Below are positions 46,720-55,740 of a DNA stretch of 64,000 nt, piece after piece. Position 1 is the stretch's first letter, and every line of letters begins with the position of its first letter. Source of the stretch: Schistocerca nitens (lineage: Eukaryota; Arthropoda; Insecta; Orthoptera; Acrididae); the NCBI RefSeq assembly GCF_023898315.1, contig NC_064616.1:644424974-644488973 (forward strand). The letters run 5' to 3'. Both the position numbers and the translations under genes were made by a program. Below the pieces are notes generated by a model, which searched no databases, was not told the DNA's origin, and was given only the letters and a program-made list of their open reading frames with translations.

Positions 46720-48345
46720 CATGGCAGACGAAAGAGACGATACGATTATTTACGACGAATGAGCGGACGTCTTGTCTGACGTTCCGGACGACTTGGCCGA
46801 TTGGGAAGAAGACACTGGATATCAAAAAAATGAAAGTGAAGCAGAATTGTCGGAAGATAGTAAAATACGTCCAAGAAGAATTTAGCGAACGCCATGGTTG
46901 CCAACTAATTCGAATGAATCAGATGAAGAAGACAGTGCTCTGTGGTCAGACTTTGATTTAACGAGGACCAATAATAAATCTGAAAGATCTCCGGGTCCAA
47001 ATATATTTCCCAAAGATACACAGAGCGTCGAGGATATCGTAGAATTATATATTGGGAACGATCTATTTGAATATATTAACAACGAAATCAACAAGTACTA
47101 CTGTCAAAATTGCAATTGAAGGAAACTGGATAAAAATAATGCCAAATTGGTCGACGTTACGGGACCCGAACTTAGAAAATGGTTTGGGCTTGCTATCCTT
47201 AAGGGAATTGTTAGAAAAAAAAAAAAGAGCAAGGATCGATGACTATTGGTCAACGAATCCGTTGACAGATACACCGATATGTCGCAAAACGATGTCCCGC
47301 AACCGATTCAGACATATCATTTTTCCGACAACAACAATAAACCGGATAATGCCGACCGGCTTTTCAAAGTGCAATTATTGATTCTTTTTTCCAAAAAGTT
47401 TAAAGAAACTTCCCGTCTACGTCAAAACATCTCAGTTGATGAAGGACTGATAATGTGGCGTGGACGGTTAAATTTTAATCCGCCGAAGATTACGAAACAC
47501 GACATACTCATTAGGATGCTGTGTGATTAGAGTACTGGATGCATTTCCGCACTCAAGATATATTCCGGTGCTGGATAGCCTTTAGCAAAAACAGTCATGG
47601 AACTTTTGACGCCTTCTTATGAAAAGTGGCATCACCTCTACATGGATAGTTATTATAACAGTGTAGAACTTGCAGAGAACTTATTTGAAAAGAAAATTCG
47701 ACTTTGTGGAACAATACGGCAAAATAGAGAATTTCCGGAAAAATTAAAGCGCGCAAAAGTCAATCTGTTTGAAGCTTGTCATCAACGGAAAGGTGAAGTA
47801 CTCGCACAGGTATGGAGAGCTTCGAAAACTAAAACGATACGAGTGATCTCTACAATACATAATGCCACTGTGACTGACACTCAAAGAAACTGTAGAAAAA
47901 CCAATCACACAGTAAAAAAAACAACCGTGGAAATGTATTAGACTACAAAAAATACATTAAAGGAGTGAATCGGGCTGACCAATATTTGAGTTGTTACCCT
48001 ATGTACAGAACAACTATAAAATGGCCAATAAAGGTTTGCATGTACCTCTTTAATAACGCATTATTCAATGCATTCCATACATGTCAATATTTCAATACAG
48101 AACACAAGAGTCTCCGATTTCACGATTTTTTTAATTGAAAGTGTCTGACTCGTGGATAAAAGACCGTGTATCTGCTTCTGAGCAAACCTTGGAGGTTTCC
48201 ACTACATCGCGTAGGTCTCATCATGATCCGGTTGACAGACTTTCCGATCACATAAAGCAACACCAACTAATACTTATTTCCGAAACGAAAACGAAAAAAC
48301 TGCCTTGTATGTACAAAAAAAAACAGAAAAAAGAACAACAAACGT
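46720..48345 (+). pseudogene. piggyBac-type transposase remnant
   Basis: The ATG at 46720 starts MADERDDTIIYDE then meets a stop; the acidic N-terminal part resumes through frame changes (NSNESDEEDSALWSDFDL). The core has WIKIMPNWSTLRDPNL-like and YWSTNPLTDTPICRKTMSRN segments, then NISVDEGLIMWRGRLNF (first catalytic Asp, 47438-47440), YMDSYYNSVELAENL (second Asp, 47645-47647), CGTIRQNREFP and KYIKGVNRADQYLS. In the family the last block is GVDxxDQ; the catalytic Asp is Asn here (47968-47970). The C-terminus after a stop near 48136 is basic and lacks a clear Cys-rich finger. Several stops and frameshifts show it is dead. Confidence 0.82.
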
Positions 48346-48419
48346 AAGGTGCAAGCCTTGTGAAGTTGCTTTACATCTTGGAGACTGTTTGCTGCATATC
48401 ATATGAAAGAGAAATACTA

Positions 48420-49809
48420 CACTACTGGCCATTAAAATTGCTACACCAAGAAGAAATGCAGATGATAAACGGGTATTCATTGGACAAATATATTACACTA
48501 GAACTGACAAGAGATTACATTTTCAGGCAATTTGGGTGCGTAGATCCTGAGAAATCAGTACCCAGAACAACCACCTCTGGCCGTAATAAGGGCCTTGATA
48601 CCCCTGGGCATTGAATCAAACAGCTTGGATGGTGTGTACAGGTACAGCTGCCCATGCAGCTTCAACACGATACCACTGTTCTTCAATAGTAGTGACAGCC
48701 GTATTGTGACGAGCCAGTTGCTCGGCCACCATTGACCAGACGTTTTCAATTGGTGAGAGATCTGGAGAATGTGCTGGCCAGGGCAGCAGTCAAACATTTT
48801 CTGTATCCAGAAAAGCCCGTAAAGGACCTGCAACATCCGGTCGTACATTATTCTTCTGAAATGTAGGGATCGAATGAAGGGCAGAGCCACGGGTCGCAAC
48901 ACATCTGAAATGTAACGTCTACTGTTAAAAGTGCCGTCAATGCGAACAACAGGTGACAGACGTGTAACCAATGGCACCCCATACCATCACGCCGTGTGAT
49001 ACGCCAGTATGGCGATGAATACACGCTTCCAATGTGCGTCCACCGCGATGTCGCGAAACACGGATGCGACCATCACGATGGTGTAAACAGAACCTGGATT
49101 CATCAGAAAAAATGACGTTTTGCCATTCGTGCACCCAGGTTCGTCGTCGAGTACACCATCGCAGGCGCTCCTGTCTGTAATGCAGCGTCAAGGGTAATCG
49201 CAGCCATGGTCTCTGAGCTGATAGTCCATGCTGCTGCAAACGTCGTCGAACTGTTCGTGCAGATGGATGTTGTCTTGCAAACGTCCCCATCTGTTGACTC
49301 GGGGATCGAGATGTGGCTGCACGATCCGTTACAGCCATGCGGATAAGATGCCCGTCTTCTCGACTGCTAGCGGTACGAGGCCGTTGGGATCCAGCACGGC
49401 GTTACGTATTACTCTCCTGAACCCACCGATTCCATATTCTGCTAACAGTCATTGGATCTCGACCAACGCGAGCAGCAATGTCGCGATACGATAAACCGCA
49501 ATCGCGATAGGCTAAAATCCGACCTTTATCAAAGTTGGAAACGTGATGGTACGCATTTCTTCTCCTTACTCAAGGCATCACAACAATGTTTCACCAGGCA
49601 ACGCCGGTCAACTAGTGTTTGTGTATGAGAAATCGGTTGGAAACTTTCCTCATGTCAGCATGTTGTAGGTGTCGCCACCGGCGCCAACATTGTGTGAATC
49701 CCCTGAACGGCTAATCATTTGCATATCACAGAATCTTCTTTCTGTCGGTTAAATTTTGCGTCCGTAGCACGTCATCTTCGTGATGTCGCAATTCTAGTGG
49801 CCAGTAGTG
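48420..49809 (-). mobile_element. Tc1-like transposon nested in piggyBac
   Basis: The 1,390-bp element is flanked by TA (48418-48419 and 49810-49811), the Tc1/mariner target. Ends are inverted repeats of at least 26 bp: CACTACTGGCCATTAAAATT at the left and, reversed, CACTACTGGCCACTAGAATT at the right. The transposase is on the minus strand (49338-48555). Sharp ends and a clean TA duplication show insertion as one event into the 3' part of the piggyBac-like element. Confidence 0.9.
48555..49338 (-). pseudogene. Tc1-like transposase with frameshifts
   Basis: The N-terminal part (49338-48937) has the second helix-turn-helix (TVRRRLQQHGLSAQRPWLRL) and the first catalytic block VIFSDESRFCLHHRDGRIRV with Asp intact, then GVMVWGAIGYTS. 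A frameshift near 48960 leads to VVRIDGTFNSRRYISDVLRP (48977-48555). The block around the second and third acidic residues (expected FQQDNARPH and SPDLSPIENVW) is scrambled by small indels between about 48870 and 48750. The C-terminus FDSMPRGIKALITARGGCSG is in frame again. An N-terminal HTH lies further upstream to about 49560 in broken frames. Confidence 0.82.
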
Positions 49810-50072
49810 TAATTACCAAAGACAATGCAAATGAAAAAAAATATGAAACAAATTTTGTATTTATTTACGTATGTATATCTTCGAAATTTCACCAAAGTAG
49901 GGGAACAGGGGTGAGAACGTATGAGAACTAACGATGAGATTAGTAAAATGTAACAATTTATAATCTCCCGATAATGTCAAGAAAGGCCGGCTGCAAGCCA
50001 GATAATCCGAATTAGCACTACCGGCGCCAACCGTATCAATTTGTACCAGACGTGCGGACGGCAAAGTGTTAC

Positions 50073-50536
50073 GCTTGTAGGGAAGTAATTTTCCAGTCCC
50101 AGCAGCGTCGCTGTTGCCGCTTATGTCCAAGACTTGAGTTTTGCATTGAAAAGGAAAGGAGGTCAAATCAGTTGTTAACCTGCCATCGTTGAGGTGGCCA
50201 TAAGAGACAGAGCAGAATCTCTTATTCGAGGAAGGAATACTCACGTTTCCACCCCGGGCGCATCCATTGACTGATTTCGATAAAAAACGGAGAACTTAAT
50301 TCTGGATGGCCAGATTCGAATGTGGCCGCCATCCTCCGAATGCGATACCAGTGTGCAAATCATTGCTTCACCATTTTCGGTTATCATGACACCCCTAGTA
50401 TGTTTCGAATGTATACTCTCGGATTTTGTTCTCGCCTCATAGTGATGAATCGGCGTGTTTTGCTCTCTTTGTGACTGTTCTGATTGAAAATCCTTGATTC
50501 TCTTTGTCGAAGCAGTCGAGCAAGTATTTACCGATT
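50073..50536. other. Non-coding stretch
   Basis: No gene or recognised element. A C run and CT dinucleotide repeat (50537-50573) follow. Confidence 0.4.

Positions 50537-50573
<37 letters not shown>
50537..50573 (+). repeat. (C)n-(TC)n low-complexity tract
   Basis: Ten C followed by about 13 TC units. Confidence 0.9.
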
Positions 50574-50787
50574 ATGCGGAAAGACAGCTTACTGTGAATA
50601 AAATTTTTGGCAGAATCGTTTCTTACCTGCAGGGAACGCGGTACGTCTTGGATGCGTGGTTCTCGCCGGTTCGCAGACAACTATGAAGTCTTCCCGTCGG
50701 CGGAGGTTTAAGGGTGTTCTTTTTTCTAATGACTTATATTTTGTCCACACATTTTGAACTTCTGGAGGCAATCATACACACCTCATT

Positions 50788-51021
50788 GTGACACGGCGCT
50801 CTAAGACACTGGACTCACATTTGAAAGTGCGGCGCTTCAAATACTCGTTTGGTCACCGAGATTCAGGTTTTCAGTGGTTCCACTAAATCGCTTACGGCAA
50901 ATTTTGGGATTGTTCCTGTGAAAAGGAAAAGGTCAATTTCCTTCCACGTCCTTTCATATTCTTCGCCAATAGGACTCTGAGCTCCACTTCGTCGTCGATG
51001 GGTCGTTAAATCCTTATCTTC
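50788..51021 (+). mobile_element. tRNA-related SINE (type B), diverged full-length copy
   Basis: It reads TGACACGGCGCTCTAAGACACTGGACTCAC in pieces, giving a tRNA-like head (GACACTGGACTCACATTTG), then CCGAGATTCAGGTTTTCAGT, CACTAAATCGCTTACGGCAA, GGGATTGTTCCTGTGAAAAG and an end GTCGTCGATGGGTCGTTAAA. The order equals that of 10675-10840 and it keeps both head and 3' end. No target duplication is clear. It is an old copy. Confidence 0.6.
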
Positions 51022-51329
51022 CTTCTCCACGCGGGAATGCCTTTCCGTCTTGTAGCTGTTGTCATTCGTACACTTCCAATGTACGCGAGTAACAGCTGCA
51101 CGTCAACATCTGAAAAGGCTCACGGCTTCCGCGATACTCGCTTCCTGCTGTCGACCATAACATTCTGCCCTTCGCAAACTCGCCTACAGGATCAGCTGTG
51201 TTCTTTCTTTGGGCGTCTGATCGACCAGTCTGAAACTTGTATACATGTTATGTCGCACTTGACGGATGAGTGGCAAGCTCCATGTTAGCGGCGTTGTCAT
51301 AATCTTATAGTTAGTCGTGTGGACATCTT

Positions 51330-51552
51330 GAAACAGAAAGAATGGTTCAAATGGCTCTGAGCACTATGGGACTCAACTGCTGAGGTCATTAGTCCCCTAG
51401 AACTTAGAACTAGTTAAACCTAACTAACCTAAGGACATCACAAACATCCATGCCCGAGGCAGGATTCGAACCTGCGACCGTAGCGGTCTTGTGGTTCCAG
51501 ACTGCAGCGCCTTTAACCGCACGGCCACTTCGGCCGGCGAAACAGAAAGAAT
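51330..51552 (-). mobile_element. tRNA-derived SINE (type A), minus strand, 14-bp duplication
   Basis: The SINE is 51344-51538 on the minus strand, flanked by exact GAAACAGAAAGAAT at 51330-51343 and 51539-51552. The reversed B box is at 51472-51482 (GGATTCGAACC). The head ends GGCCGTGCGG-side at 51520-51538. Perfect flanks point to a recent insertion. Confidence 0.92.
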
Positions 51553-53340
51553 CACTGTTCGCATTTCTAATTCCATAGAGAGCACTGGTCCTTTTCTTGT
51601 TTTGATACTACTACTAGCCTATGCCCCTTTTCGATTACGATCCTATTTAACCCTACATACTTTTGCCATTGCGCAATAACCACCGTTTTTCAGATGTCAT
51701 TTCATTGGATTTTATGTGTGGGAAAATAATTAAATATATGACATTCCGATAAGTTGGGAGACAAAACCGAGAGGGAGGAGGCAGCGTGCACTTCAAGACC
51801 ACTAATATCCTCCTTCGTAAAAGTAGATGCAGCGGCGGGGGCCAGAAAAGAAAAGGAGTAGAAATAAAAAGGAGGTAAAATTGTTTAGAAGAATAAACAG
51901 CACTAAGTAGGGTGGACGTTATTAGAAGCTAAAAGCGGTGGGCGCGGCGTGGAGGCGCAGCTGAGGGGCACGCGACTTGCGGGCCACCGAGTGCCGCCTC
52001 TTTAATGCGACCAGTGTCCCGCGGGCGGCGCAAGATAGATTTCTGGCGCATTCTTTCGCATCTGAACTCGTGTTTTGGGAAACGTCAAGCCGTGAAATAT
52101 ACGAGCTGGTAAAAGTATTCTTCTATTGTGTCTTCGATGTCTCAGTAGGATAGCAGGTCTCGGGTTCTCTTGTTGCTTGTATTTTATGGCCGTTTAAGCA
52201 GCACCGTTTTTCCCGGCGATTAGTTAAACTCAGGTGTGTGTCTTCGGCGTCAAACCCACCACACTTTCAAAAGGTGTTTAGGCTCTTTGTTCCAGATGAA
52301 ATCTTTAGATTTTACCGCTCTGGTCGAGAAGCATGCGACAGCATAGCTAAGAATCTGACAGTGGAGACAGCGATATGTTCTTTATACTTCACGGGCCGTC
52401 GCCGGAAATTAAATGAAATTCTTGTCAAAGTGGGGTTAGTCATTTCTTTTTCTCTTAAAAGGCACTCTGATAGAGTGACTCTTTTCGTTTAAAACCTGTC
52501 TTTAATATTCGAACATGATGGATTAAATGGGGATGATTTGAACGGATTATTTGTAAATCTACACTCAGAAAATGACTGCGAAGTACATGGAAGAAGGTTC
52601 TTCCCACTGTACTACTTACGAGGACTTCTTCCCTTTCCACTGGCGTAGGGACGCGGTGAGAATGTCTGCTGAAGTCCCTCTACACGCGCGCTTTAATTAG
52701 TCTTCTACCTACGAGAGCGATACTTAGGGTGCCGTTAGTGTAAGTCTATATTCATTACTTAATGGTAGTTTTTCAAACTTTGTAAGTAGGCTTGACGGAA
52801 TTGTTGGCGTCTACCTTAAAGCGTCTACTAGTGCTGGCATTTCAGTGTTACTGTGACGCTCTCGTATGGGTCAAACAAAGAAGTGAAAATCATGTCGCCC
52901 TTCCTTCCGTACGTTCAGTAACCCGTGTTAGCCCTGTTCTGTATTAGGCCCACGTACTTAAACAATATTGTGGGATGGGTGGTGCTATTGTTTTGTTAGC
53001 AATCTACTATGTATATTGATTCCATTTTTACAGTATCCTACGAATTATCTATTCCACAGCGGAACCTATTTGATAGCTATAATATTTTTTTTATAACCTT
53101 GTGGAGAAAGTTGGAACGTATGTTTCTCTTTCTGGAGATTTTGCTTCTTTGTACTGGACGTCACCGACTGCATCATCTTACGTAAGTATTTTTAATCCTA
53201 AAATTGTATAGGGTAATTGTAATAACGCCATGCAGGGTTTGACGCCATGTGCAGTTTGAAAATATTCCGATGGCCGATGGCTGCAGCACCGACTAAATAA
53301 CAACAAAAAAGAGGGGCGGGTAGAAGCGTCCACTGCATGC
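51553..53340. other. Non-coding stretch with a GC-rich patch
   Basis: About 51935-52055 is strongly GC- and CpG-rich (GGGCGCGGCGTGGAGGCGCA, later CCCGCGGGCGGCGCAAG), unlike its surroundings. It could be a promoter-type CpG patch, but no convincing exon follows: the 84-codon plus frame at 52238-52492 has no motif. Otherwise no feature. Confidence 0.35.
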
Positions 53341-53413
53341 TTGTAGCGTCCTTGCTGCAGTAGCAACCTCAGTGTGAGGGACCTTGAGTGTGGGTTGGGC
53401 AGCCGTCAGAGTG

Positions 53414-53471
53414 ATGTCGCGTGCCAAACGTTTGTGTATTGATGCTGAATATTTTCCGCGAGTTAAAGAAG
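53414..53471 (+). other. Possible 5' exon of the pogo-like gene
   Basis: ATG at 53414 opens MSRAKRLCIDAEYFPRVKE and meets GAAG|GTACAT. An acceptor TTTTCTCATATAG|GTGACG at 53663/53664 would join it in phase to GDDMDKPCQNLRGK, upstream of the pogo HTH. The 192-bp intron would be small for this genome. It rests on splice-site pattern only. Confidence 0.3.
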
Positions 53472-53663
53472 GTACATAAAGATTTCTAACGTCAGTCTCA
53501 TTTAATGTTTCGATTACTGTGTGATTAAAATACTGTGCATTCTTTCGTGTATTAAAGCATATAAATAGATTTTTAAATATTTATATAGGTTCAATATGTT
53601 TGGTAAAATTTTTAATAAGACACAGGCAAGTAGTAACGCCATTTCTGTATTTTTCTCATATAG

Positions 53664-54612
53664 GTGACGATATGGATAAACCCTGTCAAAATCTTCGTGG
53701 AAAGTAGAGTACTGAGACTCTACAGAATGCCATTGAAGGAGTTGGATCTGAAATTACTGTTTCGGAGGCTTCAAAAGGATTCACATCCCGCGAAGAACTC
53801 TTCGAGACTGGCTGAACAGGGATGAAGGGAAGACGCCAGATAGGAAACTCGACCGTAATGCTGTGTTAAAGTCCGACACTGATAAACAACTTACAGAGCT
53901 GTTAGGCTGCAGCAAGTTGGTTTTTCTGTCACCAAAAACTGCTGTGCAGGAAGGCACCTGAAATCAGCGTAGTCTTAGACATAAAAACGCCTTTCTCTAG
54001 TGATCAAGCAATAAGATATTGGTTTAAACGATTTCTAGAAACATGCATTACAAGAGCGCATGTGGCAACACATGGAGAACGAGGAGAAACAATTACAGTT
54101 GTTGCATGTCGTAATGCTGTTGGTATGTGGATTCCGCCCATGGTCCTTTACAAAGACATCAATGCAAAAAAGGGTTTCGGAGATGACTTGCCATCTGGCA
54201 GCACATTTGCTATGCACCAAAAGCCTACTTGAGTACAGACGTTTTCTGCTCATTTCGGAGACATTTCAACCAGCACCGGTCTTCTGGAAACTGCTCGCTC
54301 ACGTTGCACGGCCATAGAAGTCACAAGAATGTCAGTGTACTGAATGTAGCAGAACAACTAGTTATCAAGGTACTATGCCTTCCTGCCCATTGCAGTCATG
54401 AGCTCCAGCCCTGGGACAAAAGTTTTTTTCAAATCTCTTAAAGTCTATTGGAATGAGGCTGTTGATAGACACCATCATCGGAACCTAGGACGGTCACTTG
54501 GGAAGCTACAATTTCCATTACTATTTTCTGAAGCATAGTACCGAGCTGCAACTCCTGATAATGCTAGTTATGGGTATAGGGCGACTGGAATTCGTACATA
54601 CAACCCAAATGT
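53664..54612 (+). pseudogene. pogo-like transposase, HTH and DDE core remnant
   Basis: The N-terminal Psq/CENP-B-type helix-turn-helix is visible as STETLQNAIEGVGSEITVSE and, after a frameshift, RRTLRDWLNRDEGKTPDRKL. A diverged or deleted stretch (about 53950-54055) covers the first catalytic Asp. The core continues GERGETITVVACRNAVGMWI, PPMVLYKDINAKKGFGDDLP, then SLTLHGHRSHKNVSVLNVAE, CLPAHCSHELQPWDKSFF, RNLGRSLGKLQFPLLFSEA and YGYRATGIRTYNPN. The family has LTLDGHxSH, so the second catalytic Asp is His here; the third (LQPxDKxFF) is kept. Frames change at least three times. Confidence 0.78.
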
Positions 54613-55078
54613 ATGTATTTTCTTTAATGTCGTTTGTTGTTAGCAATATTAGCTTATTCCCAAGAGTTAGCAGCTTTCACTCAGTTAATACTAGGCAGAA
54701 ATCCAATCTGCATGTGGAATGCACTTCCTTGACTCTTGTGCAGAAAGGAGTGCAGTATTCTGCTGCATCCATTTTCAATAAGCTACCACAAGAACTCAAA
54801 AACCTTAGCAGTAGCCCAAACACTTTTAAGTCTAAACTGAAGAGTTTCCTCATGGCTCACTCCTATTCTGTCGAGGAGCTCCTGGAAGAGCTAAAAAATT
54901 AAGCAAATTCCAGTGTTACATTCTTGATTTTCTTTAAACTAACGACTTGTCGCCTGAATATGTTTCTTATATTTCATTTCATTCTGTTTCTACAATCGTG
55001 TTATAATTTCATGTATTGACTCGTTCCATGACCATGGAGACTTCTCCTAAATGTGGTCCCACGGAACAAAAAATAAAT
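54613..55078 (+). mobile_element. LINE 3' fragment nested in the pogo-like element
   Basis: The fragment encodes TRQKSNLHVECTSLTLVQKG, VQYSAASIFNKLPQELKNLS and FKSKLKSFLMAHSYSVEELL, the conserved C-terminus of CR1/Jockey-like RT proteins (GIKIFNxLPxxIK, FKxxLKxFLLxHSFYSxxEF), then a stop at 54900-54902, a ~140-bp 3' UTR and an AATAAATAA tail. AAATGT occurs at 54607-54612 and 55079-55084 as a short probable target duplication. The pogo frame reads YNPN before it and FSKTSFAPSS-like after it. Confidence 0.78.
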
Positions 55079-55454
55079 AAATGTTTTCTCAAAAACGTCA
55101 TTTGCACCGAGTTCTGTGTCTGAGAGACGGATTGCAGAAGTTAACTTACCATCTCAAAGGGAGAACACTCCTGAGAAGGAAAGTTACCAACAGAAGGTTT
55201 CTTAATGCCAAAGCAACAGTTCTCAACAGAGAGTTGTTTAATACTGATTCATCAGCTGTATCAACATCGGCTTTTGCAAATGGTGGCAAGGAAACATCAA
55301 TCAGAGGACACTCCAAGTCCTGTGAAAGGATCTGTACTGCGCTCACTGTGATGGCTACTTCTACGACAAAAGGAGCAAGGAGAATTAAATTCAGTGCAGT
55401 CAGTGTAAAACATTGTATCATGAAACATGTGATAATGGATGTGTTAAAAACAGG
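55079..55454 (+). pseudogene. pogo-like transposase C-terminal part
   Basis: After the LINE insertion the frame gives ...TSFAPSSVSERRI-like code from about 55085 and, in the run-up to the SINE, QCKTLYHETCDNGCVKN at about 55395-55453. The C-x2-type Cys/His residues suggest the small zinc-binding tail present in several Tigger-like proteins. The SINE splits this tail. A long open frame in another register (55081-55569) runs on into the SINE and is not the real one. Confidence 0.55.
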
Positions 55455-55662
55455 GCCGGCCGCTGGTGGCCGAGCGGTTCTGGCGCTACAGTCTGGAACC
55501 GCGCGACCGCTACGGTCGCAGGTTCGAATCCTGCCTCGGGCATGGATGTGTGTGTTGTCCTTAGGTTAGTTAGGTTTAAGTAGTTCTAAGTTCTAGGGGA
55601 CTTATGACCTCAGCAGTTGAGTCCCATAGTGCTCAGAGCCATTTGAACCATTTTAAAAACAG
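55444..55662 (+). mobile_element. tRNA-derived SINE (type A) in the pogo-like element
   Basis: The SINE is 55455-55652, flanked by TTAAAAACAG (55444-55453 and 55653-55662). The B box is at 55521-55531. One base (G, 55454) lies between the left duplication and the SINE start. The copy has TGTGTGTTGTCC where most have TGTGTGATGTCC, like the copy at 62168. Confidence 0.92.
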
Positions 55663-55740
55663 TGGGAAGATGGCTGTGCTGAACTTGAAAGTGATTTTAA
55701 GTTCATTGAATGCTTAAATAGTTCTCCCTTTCCTACATAA

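Larger units (their letters stand above)
46462..50072 (+). mobile_element. piggyBac-like transposon, decayed, carrying a nested Tc1-like element
   Basis: The left end is TTAA (46462-46465) followed by CACTATGCCGTCCGGCGAC. The right end is the inverse, CGTGCGGACGGCAAAGTGTTAC (50051-50072) split here as GTGCGGACGGCAAAGTGTTA then C, so the outer TTAA is degraded to TTAC. Within lie a piggyBac-type transposase remnant (46720-48345) and a complete 1.39-kb Tc1-like element (48420-49809). Without that insert the piggyBac unit is about 2.2 kb. The left end carries three palindromic subterminal repeats. The TTAA target and terminal repeat agree with the piggyBac superfamily. Confidence 0.82.
53664..55740 (+). 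mobile_element. pogo/Tigger-like transposon, decayed, with LINE and SINE insertions
   Basis: The coding remnant runs from about 53664 to 54612, is interrupted by a LINE 3' fragment (54613-55078), resumes at 55079 and is interrupted again by a type A SINE (55455-55652) before finishing near 55730. Joined by eye, the protein frame continues across both insertions, which confirms nesting. Terminal inverted repeats were not identified, so outer borders are approximate; the 5' side may reach about 53340. Confidence 0.75.

Noticed and set aside
55081-55569. 162-codon plus-strand frame
   Set aside because: It is in the wrong register relative to the pogo-like protein and runs directly into the SINE, so it is a fortuitous frame.
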